Under the pieces are notes generated by a model, which saw only the letters and a list, made by a program, of their open reading frames with translations, was not told where the DNA came from and did not search any database. Positions 1-11,401 of a stretch of 64,000 bases of DNA are shown one piece after another. Source of the stretch: Dioszegia crocea (Eukaryota; Basidiomycota; Tremellomycetes; Tremellales; Bulleribasidiaceae). The stretch covers positions 1,165,316-1,229,315 of the forward strand of contig BCKK01000004.1 of NCBI GenBank assembly GCA_001600615.1, given 5' to 3'. Each line of letters begins with the position of its first letter. Position 1 is the stretch's first letter. A program made the position numbers and the translations under genes.

Positions 1-1101
1 TGCAAATAGGACAGTGGAGAAGTGACTGCATTGCCATTAGCATCTGTCCAACTCCAGGACTTCGGCCCTGACTCACGTCGGAATAGCGCTAAGACGGATC
101 ATGAAGGCCATCCAGAATCCTCCGTCTCTGACGACCTGAGTTAAACAAGCGTAGTTGAGAGATTTTTTGGTCATTCGTTCAGCACGAGCAGAACACCAGT
201 ATTTGAAAACGCTAAAAGAAGTCAGGTTGGACCTTCAAAGCAAAAGAAGGACTGACAAGTAGTTTGCAATTTCTCCTAGAGAGATACCAGCCGCTACGAT
301 TGCGAAGCCTACGCCTAGACCCCAGACTATACCGACGAGGATCATTACGATTTCTGCATTGTCAGTGGATGGCATAGGGACAGTGGTAGGGGATTTACCA
401 TTTCCGAATAAGGGTGGGAAACTGAGGACGAATAGGATGGCGACTGGGATCAACCAGCCTACTTTGATGGTCTGGAGACGGCGAGTAAAGGGGGTGAGCC
501 AGTTGATGATCTGATCATTAGCTCATGTACAAGATTGAAGGGGACACTATTCAATGGCCGAGTGAAGTCCAGCAAATCGCAAGGCTAGTCGATCTGCTCG
601 CCGCCCATGCACCAAGCTCACCTGATGATGGAAGATGGCCATCAAGGCCACCACAACGACCAACAGCACGAATGCTATATAGTACCATGTCCACTCTTTC
701 CGTATCCAGAATCTCCAATTCTTCGCCTTGTCCCATGTGAGGATCCCGTCCTCATACGCCTCTCTCTCGTCCTCTGTAAGCTCCTGTTCCGTCTCGTGCA
801 TGATCGAAGAGTAGGGATGGGCATGATGCGGATGTGCTCCAGCCGCTGTTGGGGAAAAGGAAGGATCGTTCGGGTGATTCAGCATGTGAGCTGGAGTCTG
901 AGTGACAGGGTAGGCTGGATGTTGAGGGTATTGCTGGTATGCCTGCTGATTGCCACCGTATGGATACCCTTGGGCTGCAGAAGTGAGCGGCCGATCCGAG
1001 GCGTCTGTAGGCAGGCGCTGGTGGTCGTTTAGCAGAGCTCGGGGAGGTGAAGGAGGGTACGATTCATATGTGTTGTAAGGAGAGGGTTCCGGTTTCGTCA
1101 T
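1..1101 (-). CDS. TVP38: TVP38-like Golgi membrane protein (VTT/SNARE-associated domain), partial at window edge
   Basis: This gene runs leftward out of the window, so only its N-terminal part is present. Four exons are visible: 1101-622, 510-399, 353-257 and 211 to beyond 1. The next donor (GTGAGT) lies near position 80. The joined protein has a Pro/Tyr/Gln-rich cytosolic head of about 130 residues and then a helix ending in a run of V, L and A residues. Next come the segment WLIPVAILFVLSFPP, the PPLFGNEIVMILVG and GEIANYFVFKYW motifs, and an R-x-SAIP stretch. These are hallmarks of the TVP38/TMEM64 (VTT) family, Golgi membrane proteins linked to Tlg2 vesicles. An upstream in-frame TTG at 1137 is not a convincing start, so the ATG at 1101 is chosen. 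The gene is divergent from the ribosomal gene at 1538. The family call is firm; the C-terminus cannot be seen. Confidence 0.88.
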
Positions 1102-1537
1102 TGCCGTTCGGTGATCCTTTATCTGTAGAGATGCCAAGAGTTGAGAATGATTGAAACTAGCCTTTGAGGTGATACAAATGAAGCTATCATCTCACGCTTC
1201 CATCCATCTCGGCTACTCTGCTACAGCTGTGCCCGTCTCAGACACCGACCGTTGCACTGCCACACATCACTGAGACAAAGAGCAGCAGCAGCTGCAGATC
1301 TATGATCTTCGCACCAGAATAGCGATGCCGGCATCCCGCCGCGCCCGTTTTAGACTGGTCGCGGACATCCCTTCCATCTCCGTCTGTGGGGACGCACGGG
1401 TCTCAAAGTGCCACACCAAATTCACCCGAAATGCTCGAAATAACGCCGAGCCCAGCCATTGCGATTTCGAGATTTTGCATAGTGAAGCACTAGCCAATAC
1501 AACCTAATACAACCTACCTCAATACACATCAGCCAAA
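1102..1537. promoter_or_regulatory. Divergent intergenic region TVP38 / RPS21
   Basis: These 436 bp hold the promoters and leaders of TVP38 (minus) and RPS21 (plus). The short open frames on both strands show no recognisable motif. I see no clear TATA box, RNA gene or repeat. Confidence 0.5.
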
Positions 1538-2462
1538 ATGGGTTAGTTCACCCTGCACACTACGAGCTGCGTCCGCTCGTCAAGAGCATACCGAATCGAC
1601 AAATTTTGCTCGAGACGGGCGGACGAAGCGGAGCGAAATTGCAATTGGCACAAGGGGAAATGCTGATCGTGCTTAGAGAACGATAAGGGCGCCCTCGTTG
1701 ACTTGTACATCCCCCGTCACTGCTCCGCCACCAGTACGTCGAATTCCTGTATACCTGGCGTTCAGATCTAAACGGAGTGGAGGAATTGAGGGAGAAAATA
1801 GGATGGAAGGATACAAAGGACAGATGGATAGGCATACAGGCGCGGCGAATTAGGCGGATTGGGATGGGAGAATACGGGCGACATTGGAATGGAGCGTTGG
1901 ACTGACTTTATAGACCGGCTCATCACCGCCAAGGACCACGCCTCGATCCAAATCCAGATCGCCGACGTTGACGCCGACGGAAAGGCCATCAAGAACCAGG
2001 CCACCACCATTGCCATCTGCGGCAGGATAAGGGCGCAGGGTGACAGCGATGACTCCATCAACCGGATCGCGACCAAGGAGGGCTGTGAGTGTTATTTCGA
2101 ACTGCCGGATGTTGGGCGGGAGGATGCTGCGTGTCGGGCCGAAGGATATCTCCGAGGAGGGCTTGAGATGCAGGCGTGACGGTTGCGGCTCGAGTGAAGA
2201 TGTGAAATGGATATACATCTGTGAGGGTGTACATGCGAGATGGTGTGGATTGTTGGGACATTGTGCGACGCGATGAGAGGAATGCTGGGAGAGTGAAGAG
2301 AGAATGGTGGCAAATCTTGAGTCCGATTGAGTCGGGAAGCGTTGATGGAGGTGGGAGAGAGTTGGGGTCCAATTGATTCGAATCGCATTCCGGAATTCTC
2401 ATCTACAAGCGCAGCGCTGACGATATACAGTGTTGAAGAACGTCTGGACATACTCCCGATAA
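1538..2462 (+). CDS. RPS21: 40S ribosomal protein eS21 (S21)
   Basis: The gene has four exons: 1538-1541, 1677-1733, 1914-2084 and 2431-2462. They sum to 264 nt and encode 87 residues, the length of yeast S21. Exon 1 contributes only ATGG before a GTTAGT donor. The protein begins MENDKGALVDLYIPR, contains AKDHASIQIQIADVD and GDSDDSINRIATKEG, and ends KNVWTYSR; all are diagnostic of eS21. The product is a small-subunit component at the solvent side, with a role in late 18S rRNA maturation. The introns (135, 180 and 346 nt) are far longer than the window's usual 45-60 nt, as is common for fungal ribosomal protein genes. I saw no convincing box C/D pair inside them. Confidence 0.95.
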
Positions 2463-3191
2463 ACCAACGTTCCTTTTGGGATAGAGGCGAGAAGGGTAGA
2501 ATGCATGGCTGTATCCACTGCTTCTGAGATACGGATACGGGTGAAGCTTGCTCTCGTGGTGGAGATTGGATTAATCCTGGATTACTGATGTTCGACTGGG
2601 ACAGATTACGGGTGGACGATTGATGATGCCTGTCCAGCGCGGATCTTCAGATTCTCACTCCCTCCGAAGGATAGTATTCACCTCTTCATCTTCCGCCAGA
2701 GTTTGAGACTGGGCGTGCCATTGGAGTCGAGGGTATTTCATATCAGAGCTGAGCTATATTGAGTGTCTCGCGGTGCGCAGCGTCGAGTTCCGGGCCGCGA
2801 GGAATCGAATGCGGACCGTACTAGAAGCAGCACGACACAAAGACCCCTTGAGCAGCGTCATGCAGATCCCTACCCCTTCCCTTCACTGAGCCCATCCACT
2901 TCACTTCACAATCCCACTCTTCCCTGACAAGGGGATTTCGTTGCAGTTGACAAAAGCTTCACTTGAGCTTGAGTTGCAGAGTTACCGCATTGCGTAATTA
3001 TCGGCATGGACGCGCCGCCGCCGCCGCGGGTCTGTGATTGCGAAGGCGAAGGTGAAGGGTGAAGTGTTCCATCTATCCATACTTTCTCCTTTTGACTATT
3101 GTACCTCTGTAAGATATATAAAGAAGGCCACACAACCCCTTGTACATCAGTCTCATCCACATTACTTCCACACAGCTCCACTATCGCAACA
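2463..3191 (+). promoter_or_regulatory. Intergenic region RPS21 3' end / RIM1 promoter
   Basis: About 730 bp lie between two plus-strand genes. They contain a short CCG-repeat tract (about 3011-3027) and a pyrimidine-rich leader before the RIM1 start. No gene is supported here on either strand. Confidence 0.4.
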
Positions 3192-3978
3192 ATGTTCCGT
3201 CAATCTATCGCCAGGACCGTTCCGTCTTTCAAGGTATGTTCCCACATACCTCCACCTTCAACACCCCAAGCCTTCCCTTGCTATACCTCGCCATGGCCCT
3301 CAGAAAGTAGCTGATACTCTCAGTCCGCCACTGTGCAGTCGCGCGGCTTCGCCAAGGCTACTCTGGTAGGCCGGCTCGGTGCGGACCCTATCGAGAAGAC
3401 CACCCAGGGCGACGGTGGCAGGTCATACTGGCTCTACAGGCTCGCCGTAGCGAAGCCCGCCAAGAAGGATGCGGCTACTGGTGGTGAGTAGAGATCCTCC
3501 CAAGACTAGTTCAAGGGAGAGAAGCTGACGACTACAGAGCTCATCAGGGATGAAGCTGGAAGTGAGTGTCTTTTATCTCATGTCCTCCTCTTCTCATCAG
3601 CATGCCGTGTTATGGATCTTCGTCTCCTTCCAATCAACCTCGTGGAGCAATAAGCTGACATCCAGACCCCGTCCGTGAGGCCGACTGGTTCTCCGTCTTC
3701 AACTTCCGCGAGAACGGTAAGGAAGTCATGCCCAACTACCACTCTGGCGATCTCGTCCTCGTTGAGGGTAAGTCTTTTCGCCTCAGCTATGGTGATGTAC
3801 TTTGGGCCAACGTGCTGATGCTCTAGCCTCACTAAGCAACCGGACCACCGCCGAAGGCCTGACTGAGCACATCTTCAAGTAAGCCCTATCTTCCATTTCG
3901 TCCCCTTGCACTTCAATGCTGATGCTGTTTAGCCATAACTCCATCAAGATCCTCAACCGGGCCGACAAGAAGGAGTAG
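3192..3978 (+). CDS. RIM1: Mitochondrial single-stranded DNA-binding protein (Rim1/mtSSB)
   Basis: Six exons (3192-3233, 3324-3483, 3538-3561, 3666-3767, 3827-3878, 3933-3978) sum to 426 nt and encode 141 residues. The first exon, MFRQSIARTVPSFK, is a basic, hydroxylated leader typical of a mitochondrial presequence. The body has the OB-fold SSB signatures: ATLVGRLGADP, then a Ser-Tyr-Trp-Leu-Tyr-Arg strand, DWFSVFNF, and YHSGDLVLVEASL. It ends with a short KILNRADKKE tail and lacks the long acidic tail of bacterial SSB, as in yeast Rim1. It coats single-stranded mtDNA during replication in the matrix. The codon-24-sized third exon is unusually short, but its splice sites are clean. The start is the first ATG of the leader. 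Confidence 0.93.
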
Positions 3979-4489
3979 GTATGCCAGGTGTGGTGTCGGA
4001 GCGAGAGAGGGGTAAGGAGTAGGCGGGAGGAAGATCTTCTAGGGCTATTTATGATGGTTAGGGACTTTTCTGCGAGATGCAACACAAATCACCACTCTGC
4101 TCCTTTGACTATGGTCTGCTGCTTGCGATCTCTCGTGCCGGTGTCTACTTTGCGATGAGATCTATAGCGCCGCTTTCTCTCTTCATACTGGTCTCGACGT
4201 CCATCTTGAGTCCCGGCCGGATGACAAGGAGTTGGTTTGCTTCGTCCGCGCGGGAATCAGCATTTTCTGCTCAATCACGCATTGTTCGAGTATCCGATAG
4301 CGAGTGCCCCGTGCAGCTGGTCGTTCAACTCGCCGATCATCTGCCTGAGTGCGGGTATAGTATATGCATGGTATAGTGGAGAGGGAACGGGTATACGATA
4401 TAGAGTGCGAAAAGAAGTCAAGTCAAGGGTATCTCGGTAACGGGTATATGTAGAGACTCGACTGAAGAAGCAACGCGACAAAAGTAGTA
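3979..4489. other. Convergent 3' region
   Basis: About 510 bp separate the ends of RIM1 (plus) and the membrane-protein gene (minus). They presumably hold the two 3' UTRs and poly(A) sites. Open frames here have no recognisable features. Confidence 0.4.
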
Positions 4490-5622
4490 TCAGTTGTACC
4501 CTGTACCAATCAGCACCATGCCTCTCATCAACCCACTAAGCACATGTACTCACTAGGCAAAGTCTCCATCGGCCTACTAATCTTAATCCCCGCCGCCCTA
4601 CCCTCCGCCGAGGCCGAGTTCTGCTTCCCGAACCCAAATGCGCCTATACCCTTCTGGATCCCTGCGAACCTCTCGCCTAGCTTCTGATTGACGCCCGGCG
4701 GTAAAAGTGGGGTATCGCCGTTTGCGTGAGCAGAGTGCGAAGTAGTATGTCGTGAGAGAGGGATATCTGACATGGTTTCCTTGTCGTAGGCTGATTTGGA
4801 CTTGGAAGGGGGTGAGACCATATCCCATGCGGTGGCTGCCATTCGGCTCTGGGGAGTTCTGGGGATATCAGCTTTGGCAAGATGCGAATGTGATAAGGGC
4901 GTGGGAGAAGTTTTGGGTGGAGGTGAGGACTTACAAAGTGGAGACATTCTCCCAGCTGAAGATTAATCGCTTTTCCTTTGCTTTTTGCCTAAACACTAGC
5001 CCGGCAATGATGTTGAAGCAGCCGACGATGAAGAGGAGCCAGGAAGTAGCTTGGGGGAAGAGATCGCAGTAGTGCGAGAGCATCTGAGTGGCGATACTGT
5101 AATATCAGCGAGAGGTACACGGGAGTTCGACCTAGACTTACAGAGCTTGGAAGACACCTAGGCAGCCTAGACCGTGTGATGGGCCGAGGATGGGCAAGAA
5201 TGATTCGAAGAGCGCTCGAGGGATGCCCATCTCGGACATGACCAATAGTAGGCATTCGAATGCTGAAGTTGTCAGTTCTTCCCACTCTACAAAGGGAAAG
5301 AGAGAAGACTCACAGATGAAGATCCGATTGAGAACGCTCCAGAATGGCCCACCGGTCTGATCGGGGACTGTTGAATACTCGAAATACTCACAGTCCCAAT
5401 CGTCCGTATTGGGGGCAGGGTTCTTGATGGCTTTGATATCTCTGATACTGTCAGCCCGGAATTGTCTTCAATCGGAGAATAGACGTACTTTGCCATAGTG
5501 ACGATGTTGGCGGAAAAGACGAGGGCGAGCGCTACGATTGATAAAGCTCGGACAACGTTGAGGGAGATGAAGACGACGCCGGACGGCCGCGAGGGTAGGA
5601 AGGGTTTAAGATTGGATGACAT
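4490..5622 (-). CDS. Fungal four-helix membrane protein of unknown function (DUF7598-like)
   Basis: A multi-exon gene starting at the ATG ending at 5622. The first exon encodes MSSNLKPFLPSRPSGVVFIS and then helix 1 (NVVRALSIVALALVFSANIV). Later exons give a conserved Asp-Trp-Asp-Cys loop and a helix with FECLLLVMSEMGIP. These are followed by a GPSHGLGCLGVFQ segment, a helix around TSWLLFIVGCFNIIAGLVFR, and a long Ser/Pro-rich cytosolic tail. This layout resembles an uncharacterised fungal family of about 250-300 residues that I associate with DUF7598. The last junction is uncertain. Reading on gives a stop at 4528; splicing a 53-nt intron (GTGAGT..GTACAG) gives the end LPRYN and a stop at 4490. 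I prefer the spliced form because the sites and branch point are good. No function is assigned. Confidence 0.75.
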
Positions 5623-6605
5623 AATTTGAGAGGTACTGAGTGGGTAGTAGGTGTAAGGTGTCGGACCAGCGACAGGCGAACAATCGGGCGTCTGCGTCGA
5701 AATGCGGAGCGATCGAGAAGAGAACGAAATAAGGGAATGGATAAGTGTTATGAGTCGAATGAGTGGCAAAAAGCAACTCAATCTGTATATATACATACCA
5801 GCAGCCAGGTGGCAATCAAAGAGCACCTAAATCAGGAGGTGAGTGTGGGTATCAGAAACAAAAGCGGCATCGCGAGGATCCGAGTGTGTATTCAAGGGGT
5901 ACTCTAGCAGGCCGCGTCCTCACATTCCGTCCTCGGAGACAGGGCATCAGTCCAGGACGATTCCTACCGCTTTTAGTACATGAGACGCAGAGCAAGGAGA
6001 GTGTTGGGGTAGGCATATCGGTAGGTGTTACAGAGACAAAAGGCAGACAGACATCGGCTCGCCTCGGACCCTTTGAGGCCCTGGCGGATGAAACGGCTGC
6101 CGTAATTTACCGAACAACGCGTGATCGGGTGCCTTTTGACGCGTTCTTCTTTACCCTGAACGGCGTCCCTGTCCCTCTCTCGTTTCAAAACTAGCTTCAA
6201 AGGTAGCTTGGATTAGAGGGGCCCAAGCTGTGTATCTCCCATCTATCTATTGCATCAATATCATATCTTTACCTCCATCTTGAACATCTCACAGGTCGCC
6301 GACTGGCCCGGTCGACCCATACATCCAGCCACTTGATCCGAATCACACTTACGCTCATTTGAATCATACCCCACAAACACGCGCCCGATCCTTTTTACGC
6401 TCCTTCCGAACTTTGTTGGACCGTAGCGCAACGACCACTACTTTGTATCTCTTACTATACACCCATCGACGACTTGCACACGCCTGCTATACGACCCTTC
6501 CTCCACTGGCTCCTTGATTTGTGAGTTGATACAATCGACATATCAAGGGCGAGATTAGAGAGTCATCAGCTGATATTGTCAGTCCGGCTCAAACCCAACG
6601 CCAAC
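5623..6605. promoter_or_regulatory. Divergent intergenic region
   Basis: Nearly 1 kb between two divergent genes. It includes the pyrimidine-rich leader (about 6240-6600) of the mucin-like gene to the right. ORFs in this stretch on both strands look like chance frames. Confidence 0.4.
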
Positions 6606-8020
6606 ATGCACTCCTTCACCCTCCTTTCGGTTCTCTCCCTTTCCCTATCTTCCCTCGCGCTCGCCTCCCCTGACCTTTCCCAACGACGACACCACAGAGA
6701 TCTCGTCGAGAGACAAGGGCAAGGAAGACCAAACATGAACAACTCCTTTTCTGAACCCCCCATCTCAGCATCCGTGACGGTGACTCTTCCCGCATCATCT
6801 TCGGTGCCCAGCGCATCCGAGGTCAGCCCTTCGGCCACAGCGACCAGCCGGCAGTCTACTCAAAGCTCTGCTACTCCTACATCCGCAGCGCAAACATCCC
6901 CTCCCGTCGTTTCCCCATCTGCGACATCTGCCCCCGCTGAAGTGTCTTCCGTCGTCCCCACGTCGTCAGTGGTCCCGACGTCCGTTCAGTCCGCTAGCGA
7001 CGTCGTCGCCCCTTCCGGTGGCGTTTCTACCATCTCCGTCTCCCCAACCGCAACTTCCCTCGTGCCCTCAGCCATCAATGTCCCTACCTCCCTCACTCGC
7101 AGCTCCACCATCGTTGTGTCTGTATCCCGAAACTCAATTCCGGCGACTACAGCCTCTGCTTCCTCTGCTGCGGCAGAAAGCACTGGTACTTCTGGCGGTC
7201 TATCCAAACCTGCCCTCATCGCGATCATTGTTGTTGCTGTGGTGGTTGGCGTGGCGGGTATTGGGTTCACGCTATTCAGGCGGTGGAAGTTGCGCCCGAG
7301 CAACCGCTTCAACAAGCGGTTGAACGCGATTGATTTTGCGCCGAAAGGAGGTGACCACGGAGATGACTTGTGAGCACCAGCCTTACTGAACGCTGGACTA
7401 AGCTAATTCGTCAGCTTTGAGAAGAGCCACAATCGGTCTGCTTCAGCGTCTAGTGCCGAGCGCCACCGCAAAGCCCTCATGGCCGAGGAGTTTGAGTCTG
7501 GTCCAGCTCTTACTGCCGGTATACCAGATCACGACTTCACAGCTGGGTCAGCGTATGGGATGGCGGGTGCAGGAGCGGGTGCAGGAGCAGCATACGGAGC
7601 GTATGATCCCGATCCATTCGCGCATAACCAGCCTTACGATTACCAATCTTACGGCGAGGCAGAGCACGGTTATCCTCCTCAGACATACGATCAATACGGG
7701 CATCCCGTTGTTGCGCAGTATGATTACCCTACGCAGGATCAGGACCATGTTCAGGGGCAGGGTCAAGGATATGCGGATTTGCAGAGAGGCAATAGCGATG
7801 GGTCGGCACATCAGCATAGCCATACGCAACATCAGGCGCAGCAAGTCACTTCGCCCATTGCGCCGGTGTATCATGATGATCTCACATTCCCAGAGTCGGG
7901 GCAGTATCTTGGTAGACCCACTGGTGGGGCTGACGGACCGTAAGTCGCACGCGTGCTGGATCGGAAATTCCAGCTGACACGACTAGATATGCCCAGGCAG
8001 CGCAATATCGGACGTATTAG
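6606..8020 (+). CDS. Ser/Thr-rich single-pass cell-surface protein (Mid2/Wsc-like architecture)
   Basis: Three exons (6606-7369, 7415-7939, 7987-8020) give 1323 nt and 440 residues. The start at 6606 places a clear signal peptide at the N-terminus (HSFTLLSVLSLSLSSLALA). An in-frame ATG at 6576 would bury it, so 6606 is chosen. Residues of about 45-195 are Ser/Thr/Pro/Val-rich, as in O-mannosylated stalks. A transmembrane helix follows (ALIAIIVVAVVVGVAGIGF) with a basic stop-transfer RRWK. The cytosolic tail of about 210 residues is rich in Tyr, Gln, His and Gly, with repeated AGAGAGA. The architecture matches fungal cell-wall stress sensors, but there is no WSC cysteine domain, so the role as a wall sensor is inference. 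The last exon (YAQAAQYRTY) is short but in phase. Confidence 0.8.
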
Positions 8021-8431
8021 TTTTCGTAATCTTCGTATCATCTACAACCCTTCTATAGACGGTTGTCATGCTGTGCACAGCGCCGTTGTTCCTTTACCCC
8101 CACCTTTAGTCAATGCATCATGCTTGCTCATGGTACTGGCCAGCTGCAGTCGTCAGCTGTCACAAGCTCATGAACCGCCAAATAAGTCACGCGACGCTTA
8201 CCTAAAGCGTGACTGTGACTGTGACTGCGTCCCTACGTGACTTGTTTATTTCTCACCTGCGCCGGAAGCGTCCTTGCCTCTGCCTTTGATACACTTCCCA
8301 CAGCTCTACCTTCTTCATAAAGGCTCTACATCCCTACGTAGCCACAGCCTAGCATTGCCAGACTCTTCAATTTAGACACAAGCATTATCATCGCGTAGCA
8401 ATAAATCAGTCGACCAGGATACCCACTCAAA
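8021..8431 (+). promoter_or_regulatory. Promoter region of the UBE2S-like gene, with GTGACT repeat and inverted repeat
   Basis: This stretch of 411 bp includes an inverted repeat, GTCACGC (8186-8192) against GCGTGAC (8207-8213). It runs straight into three tandem GTGACT units (8209-8226). The left arm contains ACGCGA, resembling a cell-cycle MluI box. A regulatory role is inference. Confidence 0.35.
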
Positions 8432-9682
8432 ATGGTAAGCTTCGGAACCTTGGTTCCGCTCCTTCAGCTGGCTCCCTGACGTGATGCGGACACCGCTGAA
8501 CTCGTCCCAGTCGCTCTCGTCTCAAGCCCTCCGTCAGCTTTCGCGCGAGATTACGACGATGCGCTCGGACCCGCCAGAGGGTGTCAGGGTCATTGTGGAT
8601 GAAGAGGATTTGACGTGTTTGGAGGGGTTGATACAGGGGCCTAGTGAGTCGTCTATTCCGTTTGATGGGGCCGATGTCAATGCCTTTCGCGGATTTGAGG
8701 ATTTTCTCTGCATATTCCAGCCCATTTGGCTAACCTTTGCAGCTGGCACGCCATACGAAGGAGGCTACTATCGCGTCAGATTCGAGTTCACTTCAGATTA
8801 CCCAAACGTTCCGCCAAAATGTAAGTGCAATTCAAGGCTCCATACCCTTCAAGCAAACAAGGCTGACCATTAGGCACCATGATGACCAAAATCTTTCATC
8901 CGAACGTCTCGAAAGCTGGCGAGATTTGTGTAGATACGCTCAAGAAGGGCTGGAAGAGGGAATATGGGGTCTCACATGTCCTAGTGGTATGTCGATCTAT
9001 CCAACCTTTCCTAATAGATGCCTACCGTTTGCCTCTGGGCCTCGGAATGGGTCGCAGCACAATGACTGACTCTGGTGTAGACTATCAAATGCTTGTTGAT
9101 CTACCCCAATCCCGAGAGTGCGCTTGATGAGGAAGCCGGGAAGCAGCTCTTGGCGGACTACGAGGGGTACTGCAAGGTGCGTCTTTATCTCGATGGATGC
9201 ATTGGGCAGCATAGCTGATGTCGACAGTATGCAAGACTGATGACTTCGATCCACGCCACACCGAAAGTATGTGATTGATTATCCCCTTTGCCCATGACCG
9301 CTGCTTTTCCGGAGCCTCGAGCTGACACTTCCAGATGACTCCCCCTGAATTCCGCGCATCCCCTTCACGGTCTCGTGCCACCTCCAGCACTTCCGTTCCT
9401 ACCGCCTCCTCCAGCGGCCCAACATCATCCAAACTCGACCCTGCTTCAGCCACCTCTGCTCTGTTGACTGCGGCACCTACGAAGCTAGCTCCTTTGGGCC
9501 AGAACAAACGACAAGAGCAATCCCCAATCATCACCTCGGATGGCATGGTAGGCGACGCTGGAGACGTTGAGGGGCGGGCTCTCAAGCCGTTGGCTGTCAC
9601 ACCTGCTGTTGGCGGGGCGAAAGTGGTAGGCGGGAAGAAGCCCGTTGTCGGGGCTGCGAAGCGGGGATTGAAGCGGCTTTGA
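8432..9682 (+). CDS. UBE2S-type ubiquitin-conjugating enzyme (APC/C chain-extending E2)
   Basis: Seven exons (8432-8434, 8511-8643, 8743-8820, 8874-8986, 9081-9176, 9228-9266, 9335-9682) sum to 810 nt and encode 269 residues. Exon 1 is only the ATG. The UBC fold spans about residues 1-155. It has the HPN triad (KIFHPNV), the catalytic Cys in [12 protein letters not shown], and the UBE2S-typical [24 protein letters not shown] split across two exons. The long Ser/Thr/Ala-rich extension ends AKRGLKRL, close to the C-terminal Leu-Arg-Arg-Leu of animal UBE2S. That tail docks on the anaphase-promoting complex and is followed, as here, directly by the stop. The expected role is elongation of ubiquitin chains, K11-linked in animals, on mitotic substrates. 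Budding yeast has no clear UBE2S, so the tail is notable. Confidence 0.9.
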
Positions 9683-10972
9683 GAGAGCAGGGATGCTTGG
9701 ACATTGTTTGTGTAAGAGGTTAGTATCGTATCTGATGATATTTGTGTTTTGATGGTATGGGAGATTCAAATCGCCGCGGCCGTTGGTGAGGTTGCAGAGG
9801 AGATTCGAGATTGCTTCTCGCAGGCCCAGGGATTGATCAATGGGTTCCTCCTTCGCTGATTTCATTACACTTCTACCTGTCGACATCGAATCTGCAATAC
9901 GCCGCGTCGCTGCCTGGCTGATATCAACCGGCATCATCTTCATATGGTCAGAACCCCGATCCATTGAGCTTGGTACAGGGTGGCCATTTGATTTCCCAAA
10001 ATCAAATGACCTAGGCACAACTATGCCACTCGCTGCTAGGAGGACTAGGGGCCAGGCCACGGTCCTCCGCAGGAGAGGCATACATCTAACTTGAACTTTT
10101 GGCTGTACTTGTAGGGGCGGACACGAATTAAATCGATTTAATCCCAAGCCATTTTCCTCATGACTGGCTGATCGTATCGGTCTGATTCCTTCATGGGAAT
10201 CTAAGTCAGAACCTGGGCTATCTGCCTATGCACTCAGAACGTGTGGGGGATGTATATGCATGGTGTTCTAGACCTTAACTTTTCGGCTTCGAAGAGCTTG
10301 ATTATTTTTATTACCGCTTTGGGGATATTACGGCATATTTTGATCCAAAGTGGGAAGTCCTGACCCGCGTCGACTCTCCTAACATGGAGGGGAAAAGTTA
10401 AGGTATAGAACGTCTCTCGTAGGCCAGTTATAGGAGATGTGATTGCATGCATCGATGCGGAGGGGTCTGACTTAGATTTTGGTACAGGAATCAGCGTAAT
10501 CCGATCAGTCACTCGACGGCGAATCATGATCCAAAAGGACCCGCTTTCGCGGAAATCACCCCTACGAGTAGAGCCAAAAGTCCAAGTTAGCTCCAAGCCT
10601 CTCCTTCGCCGTACCTCTGAAGTCGAAGTTAGAGGCTTGGTCGAGCCTACAAATGACCCGCCGTTTGATTTCTGGCATCAAACGGTTCGGAGATTTGCGG
10701 CATTATAGCAAACGAGCATAGGAGTGAATTCGGCGGACCGGTCCCGAACCGCCTCGGCCAGCTGTGCTGAGTGACTGCTGAGTGAGACGGACAACAGACT
10801 ATCGATAGTCGTATATGCTCACTGCATACAGTCTGTAAACAAGGCCCGCCATACCACCGGAAGGTGTCAATCTGTCCTCGACCCCTCGAGATCGGCCGCA
10901 CCTCTTCGCTCCCCTCGCTCCAGGCTGCCGGGCCTTCCTCTCGCCCTGCACCCGCCCCGCACAGCCCGCGTT
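9683..10972. other. Gene-poor interval with fold-back repeat
   Basis: About 1.3 kb without a supported gene. It carries the nested inverted repeats described at 9985-10685. The open frames here are partly products of the repeats: the minus frame before 10147 and the plus frame after 10439 both encode a P-x-VQV..PLLRRT-like string. Confidence 0.5.
9985..10685. repeat. Fold-back element with two nested inverted repeats and terminal hairpins
   Basis: The arm at about 10068-10118 (AGGAGAGGC..TAACTTGAACTTTTGGCT..GTAGGGG) is matched in reverse complement by about 10558-10606. An inner pair, TTCTAGACCTTAACTTTTC (about 10268-10286), matches the reverse complement of about 10389-10407 with one mismatch. 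The outer ends carry hairpins: CATTTGATTT/AAATCAAATG at 9985-10008 and CCGTTTGAT/ATCAAACGG at 10661-10685. No transposase is visible, so this looks like a non-autonomous or decayed element. Exact boundaries and target-site duplications could not be defined. Confidence 0.55.
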
Positions 10973-11401
10973 ATGTCTCCGATCACCCGTGCCACCCTAT
11001 CCGCTACCTATGCCGCCTCCAGCCGGAGTTTCAGGAGGAATATATCCTGCAAGCGCAGACCGGAACAAGTCGCTCCTCGGACGAAGAGGGGAGGGAGGAG
11101 TGGGAGGAGGGAGAGGAAAGGAGGACTTGAGGGATGCAGAGGTCGAGTTTGCTGAGGTCGGCTGGAAGGTTCTCTATATGGATGGAGGCGCGAAATGATA
11201 TTGGTACGTGCTTTTGCCGGTGTTACTACCCAGGTTGAGTCAGCCTAGCCTACCTATGTAGAGATCTCAGTATCGGAGGTGCTCGATGCTGCAGTTCGCT
11301 GACCCGACAGGCACTCGGACATATGCTGCTCTGGATGTGCGGCTGAGGGAACAACGTGCCAAAACACATCCCTCATTCGGACAGCCCGCGGAGGCATCAT
11401 A
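10973..11401 (+). pseudogene. Possible small or frameshifted gene, unrecognised
   Basis: Two fragments look coding but do not join cleanly. One frame through about 11007-11198 encodes a Gly/Arg-rich stretch (LGRRGEGGVGGGRGKEDLRD) and then EVEFAEVGWKVLY before a TGA. A fragment after a good acceptor at about 11310 encodes GTRTYAALDVRLREQRAK and ends at a TAG near 11401. The only nearby upstream ATG (10973) begins a basic, Ser/Thr-rich leader, like a mitochondrial presequence, but in another frame. The locus could be a two-exon gene with an indel, or a decaying copy. I do not recognise the product. Confidence 0.3.

Noticed and set aside
1542..2430. Possible intron-encoded snoRNA in the RPS21 introns
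   Set aside because: The introns are long, but I could not find a paired box C (RTGATGA) and box D (CTGA) with suitable spacing.
3011..3027. CCG-repeat tract upstream of RIM1 as a coding repeat
   Set aside because: It lies in a promoter outside any supported frame; a short GC microsatellite only.
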